A stretch of 64,000 nucleotides of DNA from Streptomyces sp. NBC_00576 (GCF_036345175.1 NZ_CP107780.1:7254001-7318000); one strand, 5' to 3'. Positions 9,318 to 21,178 are shown, counted from the first letter of the stretch. A program made the numbers and translations. The notes: generated from the letters alone by a model not told the origin.

Positions 9318-10094
9318 TCACCGGTAGATCTTGCCGGGCTCGGCCTTGGCCGGAGCGAGGAGCTGGGTGACGGTCACGAAGGTGTAGCCCTGCTTGCTGA
9401 GCGCCTTCAGGATGGAGGGCATGGCGGGCACGGTGCCCTTGTGCAGCGGGTGGAGCAGGATGATTCCGTCGCGGCCGGCGCCATCGAGGACGCGCTTGGT
9501 TATCAGCGCGGAGTCATCCGTCTGGTAGTCCTTCGCAGTCACCGTCCACAGGACCTGCGCCATGCCCAGCTCCTTGGCGACCTTGGATACGCGGTCGTCG
9601 GTGCTGCCCCCGGGCGGACGCATCAGCGTCGGCTTACGGCCGGTGATGCCGGTGATGGCCCGTTCCGTGCGTTCCAGCTCGACGCGGATCCGCGCATCGG
9701 AGACCTCGGTCAGCACAGGGTGTGTCCAGGTGTGGTTCCCGATCTCATGGCCGTCCGTGGCCATCCGCCGCACCACCTCCGGGAACTTGTGGATGCGCCG
9801 CCCCTCGAGAAAGAACGTCGACGGCGCCTTGTACTCCTTAAGGAGGTCCATCAGCCGGACGGTGGGTTCGCCCGGGTTGCCGTCGAAGGTGAGCGCGATG
9901 CACTTGGCCTTCGCGCAGTCCACCTGCCCCGGCGGTCCGCCTGCTCCTGACGCGGCCCGGTCGCGTTCCTCGCGCGGCGAAAGCGTATCCATCTTGTACG
10001 CCTGGATGACTGCGACGACAGTCACCGTGACAGCCGCCACCACGACCAGGGCCAGGAGTATGAGCAGGTGAGGCCGTCTCTTCAGAAAATTCAC
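9318..10094 (-). CDS. Membrane-anchored polysaccharide deacetylase (NodB domain) with altered motif 1
   Basis: 258-residue protein with an N-terminal hydrophobic anchor (LLILLALVVVAAVTVTVVAV, residues about 10-30) and a carbohydrate-esterase-4 domain. Motif 2 is intact (GNHTWTHP, two metal-binding His), as is the RPPGG motif 3. Motif 1 reads TFDGNPGEPT instead of the canonical TFDDGP, so the usual second Asp, a metal ligand, is replaced by Gly. Streptomyces homologues with TFDAGP are known to me, so the change may be tolerated, but activity is uncertain. It probably acts on cell-wall or surface glycans outside the membrane. The start is GTG at 10094. Confidence 0.85.
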   Translation of the reverse strand: MNFLKRRPHLLILLALVVVAAVTVTVVAVIQAYKMDTLSPREERDRAASGAGGPPGQVDCAKAKCIALTFDGNPGEPTVRLMDLLKEYKAPSTFFLEGRRIHKFPEVVRRMATDGHEIGNHTWTHPVLTEVSDARIRVELERTERAITGITGRKPTLMRPPGGSTDDRVSKVAKELGMAQVLWTVTAKDYQTDDSALITKRVLDGAGRDGIILLHPLHKGTVPAMPSILKALSKQGYTFVTVTQLLAPAKAEPGKIYR

Positions 10095-10198
10095 ACCCGA
10101 GGAGAGGACCTCGGCGCCGGAGGGGTTGTCTGGCGGCCTCGACTGTGAGGAGCCACACGTCAGTGCGGCGGCAGATCACCAGTGCGAGTGGTAGGGGC

Positions 10199-10669
10199 TT
10201 AGCCAGGACTGAGCCTGGACGAATCCGGCAACTCCCAGACCACCACCGCACATCTCCCGTCGTCTTTGCCACCCGCACTCCTGTACGTGGCGAGGGCGAC
10301 GTCGTTGTCCGTGTCGACCAGCACCCACATCCCGTAGCACCCCAGTTCGCGGCTCAGCTCGGCCAGCCGCCGCACCAGGGCCCGCCCGATCCCCCGGCGC
10401 CGGTACGACTCGGCCACCCCCAGCTCGTACAGCAGCAACTCCGCGCCCTTGTCGGGGTGGATCGTCTCGATCCCGCTCACAAAGCCGACGGGGGCACTCT
10501 CACCCGGCTCGTATGCCAGATACAGGTGATGTCCGGCGGACGTCAGGAAACGTTCCGCCCACTCCGTGCGGACCGGGTGGTCGAAGAGGTGCTCGGCGGC
10601 GGCCACCTCGGCGACCGTCATGGCACGGCGAATCTCCACAGACTGCGTCTCCCCGAACCGAATGTTCAT
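10199..10669 (-). CDS. GNAT acetyltransferase, AAC(3)-I-like
   Basis: 156-residue GNAT-fold protein. The acetyl-CoA signature is ESYRRRGIGRALVRRLAEL, preceded by the strand LLLYELGVA and followed by a CYGMWVLVDTDNDVALATYRS segment. This arrangement resembles the aminoglycoside 3-N-acetyltransferase AAC(3)-I subgroup, but many chromosomal relatives act on other amines, so no resistance role is claimed. The frame stays open far upstream, but similarity begins near the ATG at 10669. It is divergent from the hydrolase-ABC fusion gene. Confidence 0.78.
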   Translation of the reverse strand: MNIRFGETQSVEIRRAMTVAEVAAAEHLFDHPVRTEWAERFLTSAGHHLYLAYEPGESAPVGFVSGIETIHPDKGAELLLYELGVAESYRRRGIGRALVRRLAELSRELGCYGMWVLVDTDNDVALATYRSAGGKDDGRCAVVVWELPDSSRLSPG

Positions 10670-10786
10670 GGGCCCGTTCGTACCACGGTTGGTGTACGCC
10701 GGACCCGTGCCGTACGCCTGCAGGATGGCGGGAGGTTCCGACCGGCGGTTGCCCCGGATGTCAGTGGCGGACCGTACCGTTGACGC

Positions 10787-13449
<2,663 letters not shown>

Positions 13450-13453
<4 letters not shown>

Positions 13454-14346
13454 GCACCGAGACGAGCACGACAAGCAGCACGATGAGCACGCTCGTGGAG
13501 CGGGCGGAGACCGCCGACGGCTACCGCGCCCGGCGGACACTGCCCCTGCGCGTCGAGCTGGTCCGCCAGCTCAAGCGCCGCCGTACGCTCGTCATGGGCG
13601 GCATCCTCGCCGCGCTGCCGTTCATCCTCGTCGCCGCGTTCGCGATCGGGGGCGAGCCCGGCGGACGCAACGGCCAGGTCTCCCTGATGGACACGGCCAC
13701 CGCGTCCGGCGCCAACTTCACCGCCGTCAACCTCTTCGTCTCCGCGGGCTTCCTGCTCGTCATCCCCGTCGCCCTGTTCTGCGGGGACACGGTCGCCTCG
13801 GAGGCCAGCTGGTCCTCACTGCGCTATCTGCTCGCGGCGCCGGTGCCGCGCGCCCGCCTCCTGTGGTCCAAGCTCGCCGTCGCCCTCGGCATGAGCCTGG
13901 CCGCGATGGTGCTGCTGCCGGTCGTGGCCATCGCGGTCGGCACGGCGGCCTATGGCTGGGGGCCACTGGAGATCCCCACCGGCGGTTCGCTCGCCGCGGG
14001 CACGGCGGCCCAGCGCCTCGTGGTCGTCGTGGGGTACCTCTTCGTGTCCCAACTTGTCACCGCGGGACTGGCGTTCTGGCTGTCGACGAAGACGGACGCC
14101 CCCCTGGGAGCGGTCGGCGGCGCCGTCGGCCTGACCATCGTCGGCAACGTCCTGGACGCCGTGACGGCCCTCGGCGACTGGCGCGACTTCCTGCCGGCGC
14201 ACTGGCAGTTCGCGTGGGCCGACGCCATCCAGCCCCGCCCGGAGTGGGGCGGCATGATCCAGGGGACAGCCGTCTCGATAACGTACGCCCTCGTGCTGTT
14301 TGCCCTGGCCTTCCGGGGTTTCGCCCGCAAAGACGTCGTCTCCTAG
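13450..14346 (+). CDS. ABC transporter permease (ABC-2 type)
   Basis: 298-residue integral membrane protein, the partner of the preceding hydrolase-ATPase fusion. It has about six hydrophobic segments, including LAALPFILVAAFAIGG, VSAGFLLVIPVALFCGD, MSLAAMVLLPVVAIAVG, VVVVGYLFVSQLVTAGLAFWL and a final ITYALVLFALAF. The segment DTVASEASWSSLRYLLAAPVPR is characteristic of ABC-2 permeases. ATG at 13450 overlaps the stop of the ATPase by four nt. The transported substrate is unknown. Confidence 0.88.
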
Positions 14347-14461
14347 GTCACCGGAGGATCACCTACCGGTCTCGGAGACCGTCCCTCGTGGCCACTTCGA
14401 GATCCATCCGCAACACCCCGTACCGCACATTCCGGCCCCCTCCACCGTCACAGTCACAGAA

Positions 14462-14483
14462 GTTGACGTCGTCCGACGTCAAC
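14462..14483. promoter_or_regulatory. 22-bp perfect palindrome before the VWA lipoprotein gene
   Basis: GTTGACGTCG (14462-14471), two-nt spacer TC, CGACGTCAAC (14474-14483). It ends 20 nt before the ATG at 14504, next to the GGAGGGGG ribosome-binding site. It could be an operator or an RNA hairpin limiting translation. Confidence 0.6.
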
Positions 14484-14503
14484 GGACGGAGGGGGCACGG
14501 CTG

Positions 14504-16096
14504 ATGGAGCGGACTCGGATCCACCGAACACGACGCCTGCAAGGCACGCTGATCGCGCTGACAGCCGCGGGCGGCCTGCTGCTCACCGGGTGCAGCGGCG
14601 ACACGGGCGACAGCGGCCAGAGCAGCAAGGCGGACAGCCGGCAGGACTCCGGGGGCGGCTCGGGCTACGCACCCGCGCCCGCCCAGAGCAACGGCTCCGG
14701 CGAGCAGCAGGACGGCCGATCGGACGGCGATCAAGGCGACACGGAGGGAGAGAGGGAAGGAGACTTCGCCCCGTCCCCCGACTACCTCTCCACCTTCGCG
14801 CTCGACGTCGACACCGCCTCCTACGGCTACGCGCGCCGCACCCTCGCCGACGGCCACCGCCCCGACCCGTCGACGGTCCGCCCCGAGGAGTTCGTCAACA
14901 GCTTCCGCCAGGACTACGAACGCCCCGACGGCAACGGTTTCTCGGTCACCGTCGACGGCGCCCGCACCGACCGCGAGGACTGGTCCCTCGTCCGTGTGGG
15001 TCTCGCCACCCGCACCGCCGGGCAGAAGGGCGAACGCCCGCCGGCCGCCCTCACCTTCGTCATCGACATCTCCGGCTCCATGGCCGAACCCGGCCGCCTC
15101 GACCTCGCCAAGGACTCCCTCGGCGTGATGACGGACCGACTGCGCGACGACGACTCGGTCGCGATCGTCACCTTCAGCGACGAAGCCGAGACCGTCCTGC
15201 CGATGACCCGACTCGACGACCACCGCGACCGCGTCCACCACGCGATCGACGACCTGGAACCGACCGACTCGACCAACCTCGGCGCAGGCGTGCGCACCGG
15301 CTACGCCACCGCCGTCGAGGGCCTGCGCGAGGGCGCCACCAACCGGGTCGTGCTCGTCTCGGACGCGCTGGCCAACACCGGCGACACCGACGCCGACTCG
15401 ATCCTCGACCGCATCTCCGACGCCCGCCGCGAACACGGCATCACCCTCTTCGGCGTCGGCGTCGGCAGCGACTACGGCGACGCCCTGATGGAACGCCTCG
15501 CCGACAAGGGCGACGGCAACACCACCTACGTCTCGAACGAGACCGACGCCCGCGAGGTGTTCTGCGAGCAGCTCCCGCGCAACATCGACCTCACGGCCCG
15601 CGACGCCAAGGCCCAGGTCGCCTTCGACCCGGAGACCGTCGCCGAGTTCCGCCTGATCGGCTACGACAACCGCCGCGTCGCCGACGACGACTTCCGCGAC
15701 GACCGCGTGGACGGGGGAGAGGTAGGCCCCGGCCACACGGTCACCGCCCTGTACGCCGTCCGCACCAAGCAGTCCGCCTCGGGCCACCTGGCCACGGCAA
15801 CGGTCCGCTGGCTCGACCCCGAGACCCGCGAACCCCACGAGGAATCGGGCCAGTTGGAGTCGGAGGCGGTGGACGAAGCCCTCTGGGACGCCCCGTCCCG
15901 CCTCCAGATCACCGCGGTGGCCGCCTACTTCGCCGACGCCCTACGCAAGGGCGACGACGGCTGGACCACCTTGCCGGGCGCCCCGTCCCTCAACGAACTG
16001 GCCGACAGGGCAGACAAGTTGGCGGACACGACAGAGGACAAGGCGGTACGCCAACTGGCCGAGGCGATAGAACAGGCGGACCGTTATGAGGACTGA
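14504..16096 (+). CDS. VWA-domain lipoprotein (YfbK-like)
   Basis: 530-residue predicted lipoprotein: a basic start, hydrophobic stretch and lipobox LLLTGC place the lipidated Cys near residue 28. A Ser/Gly/Asp-rich linker follows. The sequence FALDVDTASYGYARRTLADG and PEEFVNSFRQDY then match the YfbK N-terminal domain. The von Willebrand A domain carries the MIDAS motif DISGSMA with later DSTNLGAG and SDALANTGD. A C-terminal DUF3520-like domain completes the protein. It probably binds a protein or glycan ligand outside the membrane through a divalent metal. GTG or ATG starts further upstream would lack a signal, so ATG at 14504 behind GGAGGGGG was chosen. Confidence 0.88.
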   Translation: MERTRIHRTRRLQGTLIALTAAGGLLLTGCSGDTGDSGQSSKADSRQDSGGGSGYAPAPAQSNGSGEQQDGRSDGDQGDTEGEREGDFAPSPDYLSTFALDVDTASYGYARRTLADGHRPDPSTVRPEEFVNSFRQDYERPDGNGFSVTVDGARTDREDWSLVRVGLATRTAGQKGERPPAALTFVIDISGSMAEPGRLDLAKDSLGVMTDRLRDDDSVAIVTFSDEAETVLPMTRLDDHRDRVHHAIDDLEPTDSTNLGAGVRTGYATAVEGLREGATNRVVLVSDALANTGDTDADSILDRISDARREHGITLFGVGVGSDYGDALMERLADKGDGNTTYVSNETDAREVFCEQLPRNIDLTARDAKAQVAFDPETVAEFRLIGYDNRRVADDDFRDDRVDGGEVGPGHTVTALYAVRTKQSASGHLATATVRWLDPETREPHEESGQLESEAVDEALWDAPSRLQITAVAAYFADALRKGDDGWTTLPGAPSLNELADRADKLADTTEDKAVRQLAEAIEQADRYED

Positions 16097-16111
16097 ACAA
16101 CCCAAGGCACG

Positions 16112-16747
16112 CTAACCGCAGACAGACGGCACAGCCCGCCCAAGCCCCTCCAAATGCAACCAATCCAACCGGTACCCATAAGCGGAGCGCCCCGCAGCAA
16201 GCACAAGCCGCAGCTCGCACCCGTCCCCCGACCGAACCCCCTCTGTCTCCTTCAACGCATCCAGCAACTCAGTGGTGATCCGATCCAGAATCGGCCGAAC
16301 CTCCTTGACCAGATCGGGCCGCTCGGTGGGCCGCAGCTCGGGATGCGCGTCCCAACGCGCGTACAGCCCACGCTGGACCACCTTGTTCGCCTCGATCTGG
16401 TCCCGGAACACCGCAGCCACCGCCTCCGGGTCGAGGCCGAGCCCGACGGCCCGCGCGGAGACATCGTCGAGGATCTGCTGCTCGCGTACCGGATCGTCGA
16501 TCGGCTTGTCGGTGCCGTACTTGGCGGCGGCGACCTTGTCGGCCACCAGCAACCGCTCGGCGAAAAGGTCGGTCAGCGGAGCCAGGGAGGAGACGGAGGA
16601 GGAGGCAGAGGAGGAGAGGGTGGAGGAAATGGGGGAGGAGGCAACGGCACTTGCCCGTACCGGAGTCGAGGCGACAGCCACAGCAGGCGCCGCACCGGCG
16701 ACAGCCAAGACGGCCGACGCGCACACGGCGAGTAGAACGGACCGCAC
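16112..16747 (-). CDS. Secreted chorismate mutase (AroQ-gamma type)
   Basis: 211-residue protein with a Sec signal (LLAVCASAVLAVAGAAPAVAVA), a Ser-rich spacer and an all-helical AroQ domain: LTDLFAERLLVADKVAAAKY, PIDDPVREQQILDDV and FRDQIEANKVVQRGLYARW are the helices that supply active-site residues in secreted chorismate mutases such as the Mycobacterium enzyme. The reaction is chorismate to prephenate; why it is exported is not understood. The start is GTG at 16747 behind GAAAGGAACC. Convergent with the VWA lipoprotein gene with a 15-nt gap. Confidence 0.85.
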   Translation of the reverse strand: MRSVLLAVCASAVLAVAGAAPAVAVASTPVRASAVASSPISSTLSSSASSSVSSLAPLTDLFAERLLVADKVAAAKYGTDKPIDDPVREQQILDDVSARAVGLGLDPEAVAAVFRDQIEANKVVQRGLYARWDAHPELRPTERPDLVKEVRPILDRITTELLDALKETEGVRSGDGCELRLVLAAGRSAYGYRLDWLHLEGLGRAVPSVCG

Positions 16748-16919
16748 GGGGTTCCTTTCGGTGGGGGGAGGTCAAGCCGGCGCCGGACCGTAGCCCCGCG
16801 CCACGCAGCAAAATATCCGCTCCGAAAATCTCCCTTTCGCGCGACCCATTGAACTTCCGCTACGCGCGGGTAATTTTTCTCGGAATCAGGAGCGGGACCA
16901 GTCACCGGGAGCGACCGTC

Positions 16920-18875
16920 ATGGGCGTACGCAGGGATCTGAAGCAGGCGAAGCGCCGCACCGATCTGGCGGCCCGCCACCGGATCGAGCTGATCCGCGAC
17001 GAGAAGGCCGGCATCGTCCGCGAGGCCCGCGCCGCCCCCATGGCGGCATCCCCCTCCACAGGCAGCACCGCCGATCTGCCCTACACCAACGCGGCCGAGG
17101 CCCCCGACGCGGTGATCCTGCGCCGCCGTGCGGACGACGGCACCTGGCGCCCGATCACAGCCGCCGCCTTCGCCGCCGAAGTCACCGCCATCGCAAAGGG
17201 GTTGATATCCGCCGGCCTCGAACCGGGCGGCCGGGTCGCGGTGATGTCCCGTACCCGCTACGAGTGGACGGTCCTGGACTTCGCGATCTGGGCGGCCGGC
17301 GGCCAGACCGTCCCCGTCTACGCCACCTCGTCCGCAGCTCAAGTGGACTGGATCGTACGGGACTCGGGGGCCCGCCTGGTCGTCACGGAAACGCCGGACA
17401 ACACGGCCACCGTCACCACCGGCACGGCCGCCCACCCCGAACCCCCGCGCGTCCTCACCCTGGACGAGGACGCGATGGCCGAACTCACCGCCCTGGGCCG
17501 GGAGATGTCGGACGCGGAGGTGACCAAGCGGCGAGCGGCCCTGACCCCCGACACCACCGCCACGATCTGCTACACCTCCGGCACCACCGGACAGCCGAAG
17601 GGCTGCGTCCTCACCCACGCGAACCTGCATGCCGAGGCGGCGAACGTCGTCGAACTGCTGCACCCGATCTTCAAGGAGGTCACCGGCCAGACCGCCTCGA
17701 CTCTCCTCTTTCTCCCCCTCGCCCACATCATGGGCCGGGCCCTTCAGATCGGCTGTCTGATGGCCCGTATCGAGATCGGCCACTTCCCGAGCATCAAGCC
17801 CGACGAACTCCGCCCGGTACTACGGGAGTTCAGGCCCACCTTCCTGGTCGGCGTCCCGTACCTCTTCGAGCGGATCCACGCCACCGGCCGCGCGACCGCC
17901 GAGAAGATGGGCCGCGCCGCCTCCTTCGACCGCGCCCACCGCATCGGCGTCCGCTTCGCCGAGTCGTACCTCGAAAAGTTCCTCGACACAGGCACAGGCG
18001 CAGGCACCGGCCCCAGTGCCGCCAAGGGCCCCGGCCTCCGCCTCTACGCCGCCTGGGCCCTGTACGACCTGCTTGTGTACCGCCGTATCCGCAACGAACT
18101 GGGCGGCCGCATGAGGTACGCCATCAGCGGCGGTTCCCCGCTCGACCGCGACCTCAGTCTCTTCTTCTACGCCGCCGGAATCATCGTCTACGAGGGCTAC
18201 GGACTGACCGAGACGACCTCCGCCGCCACCCTCGTCCCGCCCTTGGCCCCCCGCCCCGGCACGGTCGGGCTCCCCGTCCCCGGCACCGCCGTCCGGATCG
18301 CCGACGACGGTGAGGTCCTCCTCAAGGGCGCGGTCGTCTTCGGCGCCTACTGGAACAACCCGGCGGCAACGGACGCAGTGCTGCGCGACGACTGGTTCGC
18401 GACCGGAGACCTCGGAGCCCTCGACGACGACGGCTACCTCACCATCACCGGCCGCAAGAAAGACATCATCGTCACCTCCGGCGGCAAGAACGTCGCCCCG
18501 GCCGTCCTGGAGGACCGGCTGCGCAGCCGGGCGCCGGTCGGCCAGTGCATGGTCGTCGGCGACAACCGCCCCTTCGTCGCCGCCCTGATCACTCTCGCCC
18601 CCGATTCGGTCAGCCACTGGCTCGTCGTCCAGGGGATGCCCGCGGACACCCCCATGTCCGAGGTGATCCGTGACCCCCGGATGCGCGCCGACGTCCAGCG
18701 GGCCGTGGACCACGCCAACGCGGAGGTCTCGCGGGCCGAGTCGATTCGCGCCTTCACCCTGGTCGAGGGCGAGTTCACCGAGGACAACGGCCAGCTCACC
18801 CCGTCCCTCAAGGTCAAACGCCACGCGGTACGGGAGGTGTACGCGGCCGAGATCGAGGCGCTGTACAGCAAGTGA
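16920..18875 (+). CDS. Long-chain fatty-acid-CoA ligase (AMP-forming)
   Basis: 651-residue adenylate-forming enzyme that activates fatty acids to acyl-CoA. Seen: A3 phosphate loop ICYTSGTTGQPKGCVLTH, the A5 motif YEGYGLTETTSAATL, ATGD in DDWFATGDLGALDDDGY, and the A8/A10 region ITGRKKDIIVTSGGKNVAPA. Length and the FadD15-like insert (LEKFLDTGTGAGTG region) place it with long-chain enzymes. ATG at 16920 follows GGGAGCG. It stands alone; the next gene is convergent across a terminator. Confidence 0.92.
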   Translation: MGVRRDLKQAKRRTDLAARHRIELIRDEKAGIVREARAAPMAASPSTGSTADLPYTNAAEAPDAVILRRRADDGTWRPITAAAFAAEVTAIAKGLISAGLEPGGRVAVMSRTRYEWTVLDFAIWAAGGQTVPVYATSSAAQVDWIVRDSGARLVVTETPDNTATVTTGTAAHPEPPRVLTLDEDAMAELTALGREMSDAEVTKRRAALTPDTTATICYTSGTTGQPKGCVLTHANLHAEAANVVELLHPIFKEVTGQTASTLLFLPLAHIMGRALQIGCLMARIEIGHFPSIKPDELRPVLREFRPTFLVGVPYLFERIHATGRATAEKMGRAASFDRAHRIGVRFAESYLEKFLDTGTGAGTGPSAAKGPGLRLYAAWALYDLLVYRRIRNELGGRMRYAISGGSPLDRDLSLFFYAAGIIVYEGYGLTETTSAATLVPPLAPRPGTVGLPVPGTAVRIADDGEVLLKGAVVFGAYWNNPAATDAVLRDDWFATGDLGALDDDGYLTITGRKKDIIVTSGGKNVAPAVLEDRLRSRAPVGQCMVVGDNRPFVAALITLAPDSVSHWLVVQGMPADTPMSEVIRDPRMRADVQRAVDHANAEVSRAESIRAFTLVEGEFTEDNGQLTPSLKVKRHAVREVYAAEIEALYSK

Positions 18876-18909
18876 GGCCGGAAAGGGACGTACGGCCGGA
18901 AACGCCGAA

Positions 18910-18941
18910 CGGCGGGCCACCGGAGAACCGGTGACCCGCCG
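18910..18941. terminator. Bidirectional terminator hairpin between acyl-CoA ligase and rodlin genes
   Basis: 14-bp stem with one mismatch: CGGCGGGCCACCGG (18910-18923), loop AGAA, CCGGTGACCCGCCG (18928-18941), between convergent stops. Confidence 0.8.
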
Positions 18942-18961
18942 CCGCAACCGAGCGGGGAGAC

Positions 18962-19369
18962 TCAGCTGTTGTGGGCGCCGTTGCCGGACAGAATCGGGAT
19001 GTCGCTGAGGATGTGCGACAGGGGCTCGTCGCCCTTGGCCTGCGTCGAGTTCTCGACGCACTGCTGGTTCTGCGGGGCCGACAGGATCGGGACGTCCTGG
19101 ACGGCGATCGCCGCCACGCCGGCGAGGGAACCGATGTTGGCCTTGGCCGGGAGGCCGATGCACGGCTTGTTCAGCGAACCCTGGACCAGCGACATCTGCG
19201 GGCTCATGTCACCGAACGTGGCCGAGTTGCCGAACGTCTGCTTGGCACCGTTGCCACTGATGGACGTGGTGCCACCGTCGTCGGCGATCGCCAGCGCCTG
19301 GGGTGCTGCCGTGGCCGAGATGGCGGCGACGGAGGCGGCGAGGGCCGCGGTTGCCCACAGCTTCTTCAT
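18962..19369 (-). CDS. Rodlin (surface rodlet-layer protein), copy 1
   Basis: 135-residue secreted protein: a signal peptide (MKKLWATAALAASVAAISATAAPQA-type, cleaved near ALA) followed by the rodlin body with NGAKQTFGNSATFGDMSPQ, GSLNKPCIGLP, QNQQCVENSTQAKGDEPLSHIL and a C-terminal SGNGAHNS. Rodlins line up amyloid chaplin fibrils into the paired rodlet layer on aerial hyphae and spores. Two conserved Cys are present. It is highly similar to the rodlins at 20723-21133 and 21382-21792. ATG at 19369 has GAAGGGAACGAAC upstream. A CGTTGA sequence lies upstream but without a good BldN -35 at the expected spacing. Confidence 0.93.
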   Translation of the reverse strand: MKKLWATAALAASVAAISATAAPQALAIADDGGTTSISGNGAKQTFGNSATFGDMSPQMSLVQGSLNKPCIGLPAKANIGSLAGVAAIAVQDVPILSAPQNQQCVENSTQAKGDEPLSHILSDIPILSGNGAHNS

Positions 19370-19535
19370 GTTCGTTCCCTTCGAAAAGCGGACTCCGGTA
19401 AGGAGCTGCGTGATCGTCAACGGTTCAACCCCGGCCAGGGGTGCGGTGATTGCCCCGTTTGGCCCAGTGGGCGAGGTGTACGAGCCGTCGTTCGGGGGAA
19501 ACAGGCCCACTCGCCCTCCTGCACGACCGCCTTGC

Positions 19536-20606
19536 TCAGGGGCAGGTCAGCCGGTCCCCGTGCACCGGCACTTCCTTCCCGAACGCCGGAGGATCGCCAG
19601 GATTGGGATCCGAGCCCGCCGCGATCAGTGGCCGGTCCTCGCGCACCTTGGTGAACATCGCCTTCGCCTTCGCGGTGTCCCAGCGCAGAGTCGAACCGAT
19701 GCCCGCCTTCGGCGGGTTGAACCCGGCGATCGGCACGGTGGCGAACTCCGTCCGGGTGGCCGGCACCTTGCTCAGTGTCGAGGCGAGCCAGACCATGGCC
19801 TTTACGCCATCCTTCCCGAAGCCCTGCTCGACCTTGGCCGGACCGAGCAGCGTCCGGGCGACCCGGCCCATGAGGACGGGGTCCGTGAGCACCTTCCGAG
19901 CTGTCAGCTGCTCCAGCGCCGACACCAGGAACCGCTGCTGCCGCTGGATCCGCCCGAGATCGGCACTCGCATCGACATGCCGCGAGCGGACGTACTGCAA
20001 GGACTGCCCGCCCTTGAGCAGGTGCCGTCCCGGCGCCAGGTTCAGCTTGGTCTTGGAGTCCTTGAGCTGCCGATTCGTGCACACCTCGACCCCGTCGACC
20101 TGGTCGACGGCGTCGATGAACCGCCGGAAGTCGATCTGAAGATACTGCTCGACACTCACCCCGGTCACCGCCTCCACCGTCCGCTCGACGAGCTTGGCGC
20201 CGCCTTCCGCGTATGCGCCGTTGAGCTTCGCGGGATGCGCGGGGCGCTGTTTCGCGGACGGTTTGGGTTTGTACGCCGGAATCGTGGCGAAGGAGTCGCG
20301 CGGCAGGCCGATCACGCTGACCCGGTCGCGCTTGGCGGACACATGGACGAGCATCATCACGTCCGCGCAGTTGCAGGCAATGCCGCCCGCGTGGAACTTG
20401 CGACGCTCCTTCTCGGTGATGGTGCCGCGGCCGTCCGTGCCCAGCAGCAGGATGTCGGTGCCTTTGGCGGCGGCGGCGCCGCCCATGGGTCTCAGCGGCT
20501 GCTGCTGGGGCACACCACAGCTGATCGCGGTCGCTGCGCACAGCAACGCGACGCCGCACAGGCGGGAAAAACGGGGAAACGGGAGCAAAGGGTGTCTCGT
20601 CGTCAC
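19536..20606 (-). CDS. LCP-family (LytR-CpsA-Psr) glycopolymer transferase
   Basis: 356-residue protein with an N-terminal hydrophobic segment ending SCG (a possible but imperfect lipobox) and an LCP domain: TDILLLGTDGRG, DVMMLVHVSAKRDRVSVIGLPRDSFATIP, KLNGAYAEGGAKLVERTVEAVTG, and SLQYVRSRHVDASADLGRIQRQQ. The Arg/Asp residues of these motifs bind the polyprenyl pyrophosphate group. LCP enzymes move undecaprenyl-linked glycopolymers such as teichoic acids or polysaccharide onto peptidoglycan, which suits its place beside an exopolysaccharide locus. Start uncertain: GTG at 20606 or TTG at 20615; neither has a strong ribosome-binding site. Confidence 0.87.
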   Translation of the reverse strand: MTTRHPLLPFPRFSRLCGVALLCAATAISCGVPQQQPLRPMGGAAAAKGTDILLLGTDGRGTITEKERRKFHAGGIACNCADVMMLVHVSAKRDRVSVIGLPRDSFATIPAYKPKPSAKQRPAHPAKLNGAYAEGGAKLVERTVEAVTGVSVEQYLQIDFRRFIDAVDQVDGVEVCTNRQLKDSKTKLNLAPGRHLLKGGQSLQYVRSRHVDASADLGRIQRQQRFLVSALEQLTARKVLTDPVLMGRVARTLLGPAKVEQGFGKDGVKAMVWLASTLSKVPATRTEFATVPIAGFNPPKAGIGSTLRWDTAKAKAMFTKVREDRPLIAAGSDPNPGDPPAFGKEVPVHGDRLTCP

Positions 20607-20621
20607 CTGACGCAACGTAGG

Positions 20622-20655
20622 CCAGCGGGCCGCCGAGAGTTCGGCGGCCCGCTGG
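20622..20655. terminator. Hairpin terminator downstream of rodlin 2
   Basis: 15-bp perfect stem CCAGCGGGCCGCCGA (20622-20636), loop GAGT, TCGGCGGCCCGCTGG (20641-20655). It lies between the rodlin 2 stop and the start of the LCP gene, both on the minus strand. Confidence 0.8.
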
Positions 20656-20722
20656 TGAAGGTTCGAAGTGAGCCCGGACGTACGCCTGGCTCAGCTGTCC
20701 CCGGTGGTATTGGTGATGCCGG

Positions 20723-21133
20723 TCAGTTGTTGCCCACGCCGTTGCCGGACAGGACCGGGATGTCGCTGAGGATGTGCGACAGGGGCTCGTCGCCCTTGGC
20801 CTGCGTCGAGTTCTCGACACACTGCTGGTTCTGCGGGGCCGACAGGATCGGGATGTCCTGAACGGCGATCGGCACGACGCCGGCGGCGCCACCGAGGTTG
20901 AGCTTCGCCGGGAGGCCGATGCACGGCTTGTTCAACGACCCCTGGATGAGCGCCATCTGCGGGCTCATGTTGCCGTACGTGGCCGAGTTGCCGAACTTCT
21001 GCTCGGCGCCGTTGCCGCTGATGGAGGTCGTGCCACCGTCGTTGGCGATCGCCATGGCCTGCGGCGCGACTGCGGCGGAAGCACCGATGACGGAAGCGGC
21101 GACTGCGGCGGCAGCCATAACCTTCTTGATCAC
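20723..21133 (-). CDS. Rodlin, copy 2
   Basis: 136-residue rodlin with signal peptide (IKKVMAAAAVAASVIGASA) and body containing NGAEQKFGNSATYGNMSPQ, GSLNKPCIGLP, QNQQCVENSTQAKGDEPLSH and SGNGVGNN. Divergent from rodlin 3 with a 248-bp shared upstream region, the classic arrangement of rdlA/rdlB. The start is GTG at 21133 behind GAAGGGAC. An AGCAAC-N16-AGTTGA sequence on the same strand, 46-73 nt upstream, resembles a BldN promoter. Confidence 0.94.
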   Translation of the reverse strand: MIKKVMAAAAVAASVIGASAAVAPQAMAIANDGGTTSISGNGAEQKFGNSATYGNMSPQMALIQGSLNKPCIGLPAKLNLGGAAGVVPIAVQDIPILSAPQNQQCVENSTQAKGDEPLSHILSDIPVLSGNGVGNN

Positions 21134-21178
21134 TTGCTAGTCCCTTCGGAAGAAACCCCGTCCACCGGAGCGTTCTGA

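Noticed and set aside
10199..10669. GNAT considered as an aminoglycoside resistance gene
   Set aside because: Similarity to AAC(3)-I is only at fold and motif level; chromosomal streptomycete relatives are common and mostly uncharacterised.
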